From an uncultured Roseburia sp. (GTDB lineage: Bacteria > Bacillota_A > Clostridia > Lachnospirales > Lachnospiraceae): DNA of 15,373 nucleotides. Every line of letters starts with the position of its first letter. Position 1 is the stretch's first letter. The notes beneath the pieces are model-generated. The model ran no database searches and was not told the DNA's origin. It saw nothing but the letters and a program-made list of their open reading frames with translations. This document shows, in pieces, positions 6,203 to 13,769 of this stretch. The DNA lies in assembly GCA_900753715.1 (NCBI GenBank), contig CAAEAE010000163.1, positions 1 to 15,373 on the forward strand, read 5' to 3'. A program made the position numbers and the translations under genes.

Positions 6203-7429
6203 ATGACATTATATGACGAACTCGTTGCCCGCGGATTAATCGCACAGGTGACAAACGAAGAAGAAATCAAGAACATGATTAACGCCGGAAAGGCAACCTT
6301 TTACATCGGATTCGACTGTACCGCCGATTCCTTAACCGCCGGACATTTTATGGCACTCACTTTAATGAAACGCCTTCAGATGGCAGGAAACAAACCAATC
6401 GCTTTAATCGGTGGCGGAACTACCATGATTGGTGACCCGTCCGGAAGAACTGACATGCGGAAAATGCTGACCAAAGAAGACATCGACCACAATGCCGAGT
6501 GTTTCAAGCGCCAGATGGAGCGTTTCATTGATTTTGGCGAGGGCAAAGCCCTTATGGTAAACAATGCCGACTGGCTGTTAAAGCTGAACTACGTGGACTT
6601 ACTCCGCGAAGTAGGTGCCTGCTTCAGCGTCAACAACATGCTCCGTGCAGAATGTTACAAGCAGCGAATGGAAAAAGGTCTCAGTTTCTTAGAATTCAAC
6701 TACATGATTATGCAGAGCTACGACTTCTATATGTTATACCAGAAATACGGCTGTAACATGGAGTTCGGCGGTGACGACCAGTGGAGCAACATGCTCGGCG
6801 GAACAGAATTAATCCGCAGAAAGCTCGGAAAAGATGCTCATGCCATGACCATCACCCTTTTAACCGATTCACAGGGTAAGAAAATGGGAAAAACTGCCGG
6901 AAACGCTGTATGGCTTGACCCGAATAAGACTTCCCCATTTGAGTTTTTCCAGTACTGGAGAAACGTTGCCGATGCTGATGTTTTAAAATGTATCCGTATG
7001 CTGACCTTCCTTCCGATAGAAGAAATCAATGCAATGGACAGTTGGGAGGGTGCACAACTCAATCAGGCAAAAGAAATTTTGGCATATGAGCTGACCAAGA
7101 TGGTTCACGGCGAGGAAGAAGCCGAAAAAGCAAAAGAAGCTTCCCACGCACTGTTTGCAGGTGGCGGAGATGCTTCCAATATGCCGACCGTTACCCTTTC
7201 TGCCGCTGATTTTGCAGAGGGTGACTTAGACATCCTTGCGCTTCTCGTAAAATCAGAGCTCGCCCCTTCCCGCTCCGATGCCCGCCGTGCCGTAGAACAG
7301 GGTGGCGTGACCATTGCCGATGAAAAAATCACCGACATCCGCACCATGTACAGTGCCGCTTCCTTTGGGGAGGACGGACTCGTGTTCAAACGTGGTAAGA
7401 AGAAGTTCGTGAAGATTATTGTGAAATAA
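6203..7429 (+). CDS. tyrS: Tyrosyl-tRNA synthetase, 408 aa
   Basis: This class I aminoacyl-tRNA synthetase attaches tyrosine to tRNA-Tyr in the cytosol. The catalytic domain has YIGFDCTADSLTAGHF (32-49), which includes the tyrosine-binding Y34 and the HIGH-equivalent TAGHF. GGGTTMIGDPSGRT at 70-83 is another conserved block. Y167, Q171 and D174 form the Tyr pocket in the NYMIMQSYDF block, followed by FGGDDQWSN at 188-196. The KMSKS loop appears as KMGKT at 227-231. An S4-type RNA-binding domain occupies about the last 65 residues. The length is normal for bacterial TyrRS. AAAGGAG lies 7 nt before the ATG. Expression is controlled by the T-box upstream, and the gene appears to be monocistronic, with a convergent esterase gene after it. 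Confidence 0.98.
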   Translation: MTLYDELVARGLIAQVTNEEEIKNMINAGKATFYIGFDCTADSLTAGHFMALTLMKRLQMAGNKPIALIGGGTTMIGDPSGRTDMRKMLTKEDIDHNAECFKRQMERFIDFGEGKALMVNNADWLLKLNYVDLLREVGACFSVNNMLRAECYKQRMEKGLSFLEFNYMIMQSYDFYMLYQKYGCNMEFGGDDQWSNMLGGTELIRRKLGKDAHAMTITLLTDSQGKKMGKTAGNAVWLDPNKTSPFEFFQYWRNVADADVLKCIRMLTFLPIEEINAMDSWEGAQLNQAKEILAYELTKMVHGEEEAEKAKEASHALFAGGGDASNMPTVTLSAADFAEGDLDILALLVKSELAPSRSDARRAVEQGGVTIADEKITDIRTMYSAASFGEDGLVFKRGKKKFVKIIVK

Positions 7430-7459
7430 TTTAAAACCGCATCGTATGGTGCACACAGC

Positions 7460-7511
7460 AGAGGGGACTGCCGCCCGGCAAAAAAGATTTGCTAATGCGA
7501 CAGCCCCCTCT
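7460..7511. repeat. Long hairpin between convergent tyrS and esterase genes
   Basis: The arms 7460-7474 and 7497-7511 pair over 15 bp. In plus-strand RNA two positions are A·C and C·A mismatches. In minus-strand RNA the same positions become G·U pairs, so the helix is unbroken only when read from the esterase side. An inner GCAAA/TTTGC stem sits in the loop. On the plus strand it is followed by an AT-rich stretch (TTTAAATATAAAAATC) rather than a clean T-run, and on the minus strand by GCTGTGTG. It probably ends or protects one or both convergent transcripts. It could also be a copy of a dispersed repeat. Confidence 0.55.
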
Positions 7512-7528
7512 TTAAATATAAAAATCTT

Positions 7529-8356
7529 TTAATTTTCCTGACAGATACTCGTTTTCATCCACATCTGCGCAAGTGAAAGCCAGCTCTGGCACTCCTCCTG
7601 AATCCCCGCTCCGTCTGCATGCGCAGCCTGCTCATCCGCCGTAGAAAGTCCATGGCGCCCTCTCGGGTACAGATGAAATTCTAACGGAATCTCATTTTTC
7701 CGCAGTGCACAGGCAAACAGCAGCGAATTTTCCACCGGAACACTGGCATCCGTATATGTGTGCCACAAAAATACCTGCGGTGTCTGCGGTGTCACCTGTT
7801 TTTCCAGAGAAACCCTTTTTAGCAGCTCCTCGTCTGTCTTCCCACCAAGCAATGACTCAAAGGAACCCCTGTGCGCGTACTCCCCGGATGTAATAACCGG
7901 ATAGCAGAGCAGCAATCCCGCCGGACGGAGTATATTATTGTCTACATTTATCTTCTCTGCAAGCCACTTTTCGTGCCAGAATACTCCAAGGCTTGCCGCA
8001 AGGTGTCCGCCTGCTGAGCAGCCCTGCACCACAATTTTGTCCGCATCCGCATGCCAGTCATCGGCATGGGCATGAATCAGTTTCATCGCCTGCGCAAGCT
8101 CTAAGAGCGCTGTCGGATAAACTGACGGTGCGCAGGAATAATGTAACACTGCCACATGATACCCCATAGCGAGAAACCGCATCGCAAGCGGCTCCCCTTC
8201 ACGCCTTGAAGTATGTGTGTAACCGCCTCCCGGACACATTAAAATGAGCGGACGCTTTTTGATATAAAGCTCCTGGTCGGTGTCCAGAATATATGTGATA
8301 AGCTCTGCATAACTCTGTGAGCCTTCTGTCTGAATGGAAAATGTTTCCTGTAACAT
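7529..8356 (-). CDS. Alpha/beta-hydrolase esterase, 275 aa
   Basis: This is a cytosolic alpha/beta-hydrolase of the acetyl-esterase/lipase type. Visible features are the oxyanion-hole loop CPGGGY (41-46), the nucleophile elbow GCSAGG (112-117, S114), the acid D203 in LWHTYTDASVPV, and the catalytic histidine H235 in PRGRHGLS. The order and spacing match the family that includes acetyl-xylan esterase-like and carbohydrate esterases, although the real substrate is unknown. The length is normal, and there is no signal peptide. The ATG at 8356 has AAAGGAG about 12 nt upstream, which is a long spacing. The gene lies 51 nt downstream of the ABC permease on the same strand with no terminator seen between them, so it may be the last gene of that operon. 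A role in modifying an exported compound is conceivable but unsupported. Confidence 0.88.
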   Translation of the reverse strand: MLQETFSIQTEGSQSYAELITYILDTDQELYIKKRPLILMCPGGGYTHTSRREGEPLAMRFLAMGYHVAVLHYSCAPSVYPTALLELAQAMKLIHAHADDWHADADKIVVQGCSAGGHLAASLGVFWHEKWLAEKINVDNNILRPAGLLLCYPVITSGEYAHRGSFESLLGGKTDEELLKRVSLEKQVTPQTPQVFLWHTYTDASVPVENSLLFACALRKNEIPLEFHLYPRGRHGLSTADEQAAHADGAGIQEECQSWLSLAQMWMKTSICQEN

Positions 8357-8407
8357 AACGAACTGTCGCTCCTTTCTTTTTCTGCTTTAGCTTAACACAA
8401 ATTATTT

Positions 8408-10768
8408 TTACTCTGCAATCAAAATCTTCGGGTCAACCTTTTTTATTTTTCCTGCTGCCGCCCAGGCAAACACCAGAAACAGCACCACAACAAATATGCC
8501 AGGCTTCGCTGCTTCCCAGAACGTCAGATGCGCACTGAAATTTACGATGCCACAGTACCGCAGCATTGCAGTGACAACCGGAGCGGTAAATAACGCACTC
8601 GCAATCATTCCAAGCACAGCACCCAAAAGTGATGCCATTCCAAACCGCAGTGCAAACGAGTTACGGAGCCGTCCCGCCGTAAATCCAAGCGCCTTGTAGA
8701 TTCCAAGGTCATGCTGCTCCTGATAAAGAATCCTGCTTCCGGTCATAATGATGACGACAAATACAAAGACAACCGTAAGTATATCCATCAAAAACGCTAT
8801 CCCCTGCGCCGCTGAAACGATGACGTCGATTCCCGACCAGGAATGTGCATCATCAACCTTTAACGCATCCCCAAACCTGTTTTCCAGTTCCGCTATCAAA
8901 CTCTCTACGTCCACATTATCCGCAAAAAGATAACAGTGGGAAAAAGCCGTATTTCCGGTGCCACCGGTCAGCCTTCTATATCCATCGAGGCCGATTCCAA
9001 AATTTGCGCCCATATCGTTTGCACACTGATAAATTCCGGTAATTAAAAAATCTGCCTGCTGCCCGTCATATTCAATCTGAATCGTGTCCCCGATTCCCAC
9101 CTGCTGGTCCTTTGCCACGCTTTCCGTCACAACTGCCTCGTTATCATAGCGGCAGGTTCTTCCTTTTAAAATGTGATAATATTCGGGACTTGAAATCACA
9201 TTCATGACATAATCCATATTTCCGATGGAGCCGTGCATCATCCCATAATCAAACTCCGTAGAAACCTCCCCATAACTGTAAATAATTTGTTCTGCTTCCG
9301 CAAAAACCTCCGGGTCACTGCTTCTTATTCCAATGTCATAATCTGCCGTGTTAAAGCTTTCCATGATTCCCTGTCCGTCCGGACCCATCCACACGTCAAG
9401 GCGCACCAGAAGCGACGTGGAAAATACTAACAACAGTGCCACCGCGCATACGCTTAGATACTGCCGTTTCCCGGAAACAAGCTGCCGCAGCGCCAGATGT
9501 ACCCCAAGTCCACGCTTTGCAAGCGGCGTGGTAAAACGGCTTTTAAAATACACATCACCGGCACCGCCTCGAATTGCTCGAATCGGTGAAATTTTTCCAA
9601 CTTTTTTTACTTTTGCAAAAATAATGACTGCAAACACCAAAAGCATTGCACCAAGCATCAACGCACAGATTCCCGCCGGGAGATTTGCCGGGACCATGAT
9701 TCCGCTCGCCTCCACCGTCATGTGATTGACCAACCGCACCTCTAACATGGATGCCGGAATTCCAAATACAATTCCGATAAAAATTGGCAGAAGATACTGC
9801 ATCAGTTTTACCCGCAGCAAATCTTTTCCTGTAAATCCAAGCGCCATCAAAATTCCAAGATTGCTGTAATCCTGCTCAATTCCAGCATGTATACTGTGTC
9901 CAAGCACAAGCACTGTCACCACAAAAAAGACCGCTACAAATGCTAATAAAAGTCCGGCAAATATTTTTTGCAGAATCAGCATAAAGCCCATCATTCCGCT
10001 TTTCGCATAAGTGATAAGCGAATACTGGCTCAAATCCGTGTTCTCATTCAGCCTGCCCTGCACATATGCGGTGCTCTCACCTGGGTCCGCCTGGAAAATA
10101 TGGAGCCACTCCGCCTCGCAGCCCACGGCTTTTTCTCCCGCTTCATTCAGCCGCTCCTTTACCGTTTCCATATCCTCTTTGCAGACAAGAAGTGTCTTGA
10201 TTCCAGTCATGGAACTTCCCATCACCGGATCCTCAAAATACCCTTTTACCGTATAGGTTAAAACGTCCTCATCCCCGGTAATTTTCAGTGCCACGATATC
10301 CCCGATTTGCAGGTCATACAAGGCCCGAAAGGAAACAGGAACATACATTTCACCGGATTTCAGCTTCTCCGGCTCTTTTACCCTTCCGCTAATTGTATTA
10401 TTATAAATGTAATATGTATTCTCAGACGGCTTAAATTCCATCACCATTCCATCTGAATTGTTGGAATTTTCCACACTTTTTACATAATAGCCGGTAAAAA
10501 GAAATGGTTGTGCTGTTACCTTCTCGACCTCCGGCAGACTTTCTATCTGCTCCTTCAATTCCTCCTCACCGGGCAGCACCCGCACCCAGCTTGAGATATC
10601 ACCATAGCCCAGCCGGTCCATCTCCTGCTCCACATAGCTTTCCGAATTGTTTAAGATGGCGGCAACCCCGCACAATGCAAGCGTAATCAGGAAAACCAGA
10701 ATGATAATTCCGATAAATCCAGCCTTCTGATATTTTATATTTTCTTTTACAAGTGTCGCGTATTTCAT
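8408..10768 (-). CDS. ABC transporter permease with two FtsX modules, 786 aa
   Basis: This membrane protein has two repeats of the FtsX/MacB layout. TM1 is at about 16-38, followed by a large extracytoplasmic domain to about 265 and three TM helices. A second TM comes after residue ~435, followed by another extracytoplasmic domain and three final TM helices. The duplicated motifs ILMALGFTGKDLLRVKL and IYKALGFTAGRLRNSFA mark the two FtsX domains. Such permeases pair with a LolD/MacB-type ATPase and use mechanical coupling to move or extract peptides, lipids or antibiotics at the membrane surface. They rarely act as simple channels. The gene starts 13 nt after the ATPase stop, with GGGAGG in front. 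It is unlike BceB, which has ten TM helices and one large loop. The substrate is unknown; an antimicrobial peptide or cell-envelope compound is plausible given the linked two-component system. Confidence 0.93.
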   Translation of the reverse strand: MKYATLVKENIKYQKAGFIGIIILVFLITLALCGVAAILNNSESYVEQEMDRLGYGDISSWVRVLPGEEELKEQIESLPEVEKVTAQPFLFTGYYVKSVENSNNSDGMVMEFKPSENTYYIYNNTISGRVKEPEKLKSGEMYVPVSFRALYDLQIGDIVALKITGDEDVLTYTVKGYFEDPVMGSSMTGIKTLLVCKEDMETVKERLNEAGEKAVGCEAEWLHIFQADPGESTAYVQGRLNENTDLSQYSLITYAKSGMMGFMLILQKIFAGLLLAFVAVFFVVTVLVLGHSIHAGIEQDYSNLGILMALGFTGKDLLRVKLMQYLLPIFIGIVFGIPASMLEVRLVNHMTVEASGIMVPANLPAGICALMLGAMLLVFAVIIFAKVKKVGKISPIRAIRGGAGDVYFKSRFTTPLAKRGLGVHLALRQLVSGKRQYLSVCAVALLLVFSTSLLVRLDVWMGPDGQGIMESFNTADYDIGIRSSDPEVFAEAEQIIYSYGEVSTEFDYGMMHGSIGNMDYVMNVISSPEYYHILKGRTCRYDNEAVVTESVAKDQQVGIGDTIQIEYDGQQADFLITGIYQCANDMGANFGIGLDGYRRLTGGTGNTAFSHCYLFADNVDVESLIAELENRFGDALKVDDAHSWSGIDVIVSAAQGIAFLMDILTVVFVFVVIIMTGSRILYQEQHDLGIYKALGFTAGRLRNSFALRFGMASLLGAVLGMIASALFTAPVVTAMLRYCGIVNFSAHLTFWEAAKPGIFVVVLFLVFAWAAAGKIKKVDPKILIAE

Positions 10769-10781
10769 CCCAAAACCTCCC

Positions 10782-11543
10782 CTACCAGTTTAAGGACGTA
10801 AGCCACGCGTCCAGTTGTTTTTCCCGGTTCTTGCTCTCCGTCTCCTCAAACGGCGGCATTGTCATCTCCCCGATGATTTTTCCATCCTCTAAATAAAGGA
10901 ACCGGTTGCCTCGAACCGCCGCCCGCATATCGTGCGTCACCAGTACAATGCTCTGTCCCTCGCGGTGAATCTGTGTAAACAAATCGAGCACTTCTTCCGT
11001 ATTATGTTTATTTAACGCTCCGGTCGGCTCATCTGCAAAAAGAATCCCCGGCTCATTGATTAACGCTCTTGCAATCGCCGTCCGCTGTGCCTCTCCGCCG
11101 GACACCTGCGACGGCATCCTGTCCTTTGCCTTGGAAACATTCATCCGCTCCAAAAGCTTGAGCGCACGTTCCCTTGTCTCCTTTGTGCTGCGGCTTTTTT
11201 TCAGATACCCCGGAACCGCAACATTCTCCCACAAAGTCAGGTTGCTGACCAAGTGCATCTGCTGAAACACAAACCCGAATTCCTGCGCCCGAAGCTCTGC
11301 CATCTGCTTTTCTTTGAGCCCAGTAATTTCTTTTTCCTTATAAAATACGCTTCCCATCGTCGGCGCATCCATCACGCTGAGCGCATAGAGCAGCGTGGAT
11401 TTTCCCGCACCGGAAGACCCCATAATCACGGTAAAGTCTCCCTCATACACCTCCAGATTCACCATATCGAGCACATGATTCTGCCCGCCGTTATTTGCAA
11501 AGCTTTTGCAGACATCGACTGCCTTAAGAATTTCTTTTTTCAT
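10782..11543 (-). CDS. ABC transporter ATP-binding protein, 253 aa
   Basis: This is a complete ABC ATPase. Walker A is GSSGAGKS (42-49), the Q-loop glutamine is Q94 in FVFQQ, the signature is VSGGE (147-151), Walker B is ILFADEPTGAL (about 167-177) with catalytic E172, and the switch histidine is H204 in VTHD. The DEPTGAL form is typical of the LolD/MacB/BceA subgroup that serves FtsX-type permeases. It would drive the adjacent permease at the cytoplasmic face. The C-terminal 30 residues after the fold are polar. The ATG has GAGGA just upstream. It starts 73 nt after the kinase stop codon, and a likely activated promoter with 11-bp repeats lies in that gap. Confidence 0.95.
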   Translation of the reverse strand: MKKEILKAVDVCKSFANNGGQNHVLDMVNLEVYEGDFTVIMGSSGAGKSTLLYALSVMDAPTMGSVFYKEKEITGLKEKQMAELRAQEFGFVFQQMHLVSNLTLWENVAVPGYLKKSRSTKETRERALKLLERMNVSKAKDRMPSQVSGGEAQRTAIARALINEPGILFADEPTGALNKHNTEEVLDLFTQIHREGQSIVLVTHDMRAAVRGNRFLYLEDGKIIGEMTMPPFEETESKNREKQLDAWLTSLNW

Positions 11544-11587
11544 TGCTTCCTCTCATTCTGCCGTTCTCCGGCGTTTTCTTTTGCCCC

Positions 11588-11623
11588 AGAATAACAGAAA
11601 AGTTATTAAGAAGTCTTTAAGAA
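11588..11623 (-). promoter_or_regulatory. Likely response-regulator box and extended -10 promoter for the ABC operon
   Basis: Read on the minus strand, TTCTTAAAGAC (complement 11613-11623) is followed directly by TTCTTAATAAC (complement 11602-11612), two units in 11-bp register. An extended -10, TGT-TATTCT, follows (complement 11588-11596). The -35 position is poor and is covered by the repeats, as expected for an activator-dependent promoter. The distal repeat overlaps the TAA stop of the kinase gene. OmpR-family regulators bind such repeats, and the linked regulator at 12774 is the obvious candidate. Binding is inferred. Confidence 0.55.
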
Positions 11624-12759
11624 AAAGGAATCCACACCACCGCTTCAAGCCCATCACTCCGAGAAATCAGCTCTACGTCCCCGTCCATCTGATTTGTGAT
11701 ATATTTCACAATGTAGAGCCCAAGCCCTGACCCCGGCTGCTCCGAGACATTTCTTCCCCGATAAAATTTATCAAATACAAACGGCATGTCCTCCGGCGAA
11801 ATGCCACTTCCATGGTCTCTCACATGAAATTCATACCGAAAATCATTCCGCTCTGTCCACACGTCAATCCGCGTTCCCGGCGCATACTTGCGCGCATTGC
11901 CCAGAAGATTCTCCACAACCTGTGCAAGCCGCCTTTCGTCTACTGCCGCTTCTCCTCTGACAAAAGGAAGTTTTGCTGACACATTTTTATCCTCAAGGTC
12001 TCTTACGATTTCTTCATACAAAGCCCCAAGCTCCTGCCGCTTCAAATGAATCTCAAGACTTTCCAACTCCGAGAGGGAATGAAGCACCAAATCGTTGGTA
12101 AGCCTGGTCACCTCATCACATTTTTTCATAATAACCGAAAGATAGCGCTGCCGCTGCTCATAATCCGCCTCAAGCCCCGCCTCAAGCCCTTCCGCATACG
12201 CGCGAATCGATGCAATCGGTGTTTTGATATCATGGGAAAGAGCTGCGATAATCGTCTTATTTTCCGTCACCGCAGCCTGCTCCCTCTCCCGCGTCCTTAT
12301 AATTTTCTGCCGCATATGGTCAAATGCCCAGGTAAATGCTCCAAAAAAGTTGGTTCTCTGATAATTCAACTCTACGTTAAGATTTCCCTTTGCAATCTGT
12401 CCTGCATACTGTTCTAACTCGGAAAAAGGCTTTAGAATTTTTCTGTATAAATAGAATAAAAGTGCCGCTGTATAAAGCGCAAACAGGCAAAAATATGCTA
12501 TTATCTCCTGATTTTCCCTGATATATCCATTATTTGCACCATTTCCAAGCTGTACCCGTAATTTTTCAATTTGTGCTTTTGCGGGGCTGTCTCCCTCTTC
12601 GTCGCTGGTCAGTTTTTCAATTTCATTTAACAGCACCAGATTGTTTTCCCCTGCTCCCGCAAGGTCCGCTTTTCCCCGAAAATAAACATGGATTCCCACA
12701 CAGCCCACAAGTAGCACTATTGTAAAAAGTAACATGATTCTGGCAAGTTTCCACTTCAT
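11617..12759 (-). CDS. Sensor histidine kinase, 380 aa
   Basis: The protein has TM1 at about 6-26, a short extracytoplasmic region of about 60 residues (27-86), TM2 at about 87-106, a HAMP-like linker, and then the kinase core. The H-box is ALSHDIKTPIASI with the phospho-accepting H176. The N-box is VVENLLGNARKYA (N284, N288), G1 is DHGSG (315-319), the F-box is FVFDKFYRG, and G2 is GSGLGL (343-348). It should autophosphorylate on H176 and pass phosphate to the adjacent regulator. The start is the ATG at 12759 because AAAGGAG lies 6 nt upstream and the hydrophobic helix begins right there; a longer frame back to 12870 would overlap the regulator. The extracytoplasmic domain is larger than in BceS-type kinases, so it may sense a ligand directly. 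Confidence 0.95.
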   Translation of the reverse strand: MKWKLARIMLLFTIVLLVGCVGIHVYFRGKADLAGAGENNLVLLNEIEKLTSDEEGDSPAKAQIEKLRVQLGNGANNGYIRENQEIIAYFCLFALYTAALLFYLYRKILKPFSELEQYAGQIAKGNLNVELNYQRTNFFGAFTWAFDHMRQKIIRTREREQAAVTENKTIIAALSHDIKTPIASIRAYAEGLEAGLEADYEQRQRYLSVIMKKCDEVTRLTNDLVLHSLSELESLEIHLKRQELGALYEEIVRDLEDKNVSAKLPFVRGEAAVDERRLAQVVENLLGNARKYAPGTRIDVWTERNDFRYEFHVRDHGSGISPEDMPFVFDKFYRGRNVSEQPGSGLGLYIVKYITNQMDGDVELISRSDGLEAVVWIPFS

Positions 12760-12765
12760 TCTACA

Positions 12766-12772
12766 CTCCTTT
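12766..12772 (-). promoter_or_regulatory. Ribosome binding site deciding the kinase start
   Basis: AAAGGAG (complement 12766-12772) lies 6 nt before the ATG at 12759 and directly follows the regulator stop codon (12774-12776). It rules out the longer in-frame extension into the regulator gene. Confidence 0.85.
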
Positions 12773-12773
12773 A

Positions 12774-13460
12774 TTACTCCGCTGTCCTGCGCAATTGATA
12801 GCCAACTCCCCAGACCGTCTGTATCAGCTTCGGATTTGCCGGGTCTTCCTCTAACTTCTCCCGAAGCCACCGTATATGAACCGCAACCGTCGATGCCTCC
12901 ACCTCTGAAAATGTCCCCCAGACCTCATGGAGCAGTTCCTCTTTGCGTACCGGCTCCCCGATATGGGCACACAGATACGCTAAAACATCATATTCCTTCA
13001 GCGCCAGGCGTACTTCCGCACTGTCACGCCATACCTTACGGGCCCCGGTATCTACCTTTATTTTTCCAAAGATATAAACCATTTCTTCCCCATCTTTTCC
13101 ATAAGTTCGCCGCATGAGCGCATTTACCCTTGCAAGCAGTTCCTTGAGTGAATACGGCTTTGCCAGATAATCATCCGCCCCCAAATCAAATCCCGTTATC
13201 TTATCTGTTTCCCCACTCCTTGCGCTGATAAAAATAATCGGCACCTTCGAGCACACCCGAATTTCCCTGCACACTTCAAACCCGGTTCCATCCGGCAGAT
13301 TGATATCCAGAATAATCATGGAAAACTGCTCATCCGTCAGCCTTTCATACGCTTTTTCACAGCTTTCCACAATTTCCACCCGATACCCATAACTTTCAAG
13401 CAGGTCCCTTGTGATTGCCGCTAAATCCGTCTCATCCTCCACAAGCAGTATATTTTTCAT
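12774..13460 (-). CDS. OmpR/PhoB-family response regulator, 228 aa
   Basis: The receiver domain has the acidic pair E8/D9, phospho-acceptor D52 in IILDINLPDG, S79 in IIFISA and K101 in LAKPYS, with DLGADDY in between. The C-terminal ~100 residues are a winged helix-turn-helix, with HIRWLREKLEEDP and IQTVWGVGYQL typical of the recognition helix and wing. On phosphorylation by the neighbouring kinase it should bind tandem 11-bp repeats and change transcription. It is the first gene of the cluster, and the kinase start follows its stop by 14 nt. GAGGA lies 7 nt before the ATG. Its likely targets are the repeats at 11602-11623 and possibly its own promoter near 13487. Confidence 0.96.
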   Translation of the reverse strand: MKNILLVEDETDLAAITRDLLESYGYRVEIVESCEKAYERLTDEQFSMIILDINLPDGTGFEVCREIRVCSKVPIIFISARSGETDKITGFDLGADDYLAKPYSLKELLARVNALMRRTYGKDGEEMVYIFGKIKVDTGARKVWRDSAEVRLALKEYDVLAYLCAHIGEPVRKEELLHEVWGTFSEVEASTVAVHIRWLREKLEEDPANPKLIQTVWGVGYQLRRTAE

Positions 13461-13486
13461 TCATTTTTCCTCATTCTTCCTGAATC

Positions 13487-13516
13487 TTAATAACAGTATT
13501 TCCTATGAATTGAAAA
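13487..13516 (-). promoter_or_regulatory. Possible promoter of the two-component system
   Basis: On the minus strand TTTTCA (complement 13511-13516) is followed, after 18 bp, by the extended -10 TGT-TATTAA (complement 13487-13495). Each hexamer matches consensus at four of six positions, so the call is moderate. A start near 13480 would leave about 20 nt of leader with the ribosome binding site. The CTGTTATT string is shared with the ABC promoter, and GTTATTAAGA also occurs (on the other strand) in the ABC operator. This suggests autoregulation. Confidence 0.4.
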
Positions 13517-13546
13517 AACCCCCGAAAAGCAACTGCTTTCCGGAGG
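13513..13546 (-). terminator. Intrinsic terminator of the second tRNA-Cys gene
   Basis: On the minus strand a stem of about twelve pairs with two G·U pairs and the loop AGTT is followed by six T residues (complement 13513-13518). It lies just downstream of the tRNA-Cys at 13557-13627 and separates it from the two-component genes. Confidence 0.9.
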
Positions 13547-13556
13547 CTTTCTGTAG

Positions 13557-13627
13557 AGGTGACTAACGGATTTGAACCGATGATCAGGGAGTTGCAGTCC
13601 CACGCCTTACCACTTGGCTAAGTCACC
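13557..13627 (-). tRNA. tRNA-Cys (GCA), copy 1
   Basis: It folds as a 71-nt cloverleaf. The acceptor stem GGTGACT pairs with AGTCACC, the discriminator is U73 (a cysteine identity element), the anticodon loop CTGCAAC carries GCA, and the T-arm contains GGTTCAAATCC. CCA is not encoded. It is identical over all 71 nt to the copy at 14989-15059, and the flanks are unrelated. It has its own promoter and terminator. Confidence 0.96.
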
Positions 13628-13637
13628 TTGTGAAATT

Positions 13638-13666
13638 ATTGTATCAAAACTTCGCCGTCTCGTCAA
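13638..13666 (-). promoter_or_regulatory. Promoter of tRNA-Cys copy 1
   Basis: On the minus strand TTGACG (complement 13661-13666), a 17-bp spacer and TACAAT (complement 13638-13643) form a strong sigma-A promoter with an extended -10 TGA. The expected start is near 13631, only about 4 nt before the mature tRNA 5' end. The tRNA is therefore transcribed independently of cysK. Confidence 0.88.
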
Positions 13667-13698
13667 GGAAGAGATGCCTCAACGACTATATTGATTTC

Positions 13699-13735
13699 AA
13701 AAAAGCCGCCACATCCCTTCTGGAATGTAGCGGCT
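13699..13735 (-). terminator. Intrinsic terminator of cysK
   Basis: On the minus strand AGCCGCTACATTCC and GGGATGTGGCGGCT pair over 14 positions (two G·U) around an AGAA loop, followed by six T residues (complement 13699-13704, one of them shared with the stem). It lies about 35 nt after the cysK stop codon. Confidence 0.95.
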
Positions 13736-13769
13736 CCTGCCGTTTCACATCTATAAAATTATATTACTT

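Noticed and set aside
12760..12870. 37-residue N-terminal extension of the kinase
   Set aside because: It overlaps the regulator coding sequence, lacks a membrane or domain feature, and a strong ribosome binding site supports the start at 12759.
12734..13117. 127-aa plus-strand reading frame across the regulator/kinase junction
   Set aside because: It is antisense to two clear genes, is proline-rich in a way typical of reversed frames, and has no ribosome binding site.
13461..13700. CRISPR-like or mobile-element repeat because of the duplicated 71-nt unit
   Set aside because: The duplicated unit is a complete tRNA-Cys gene with only two copies and no inverted repeats, transposase or spacers.
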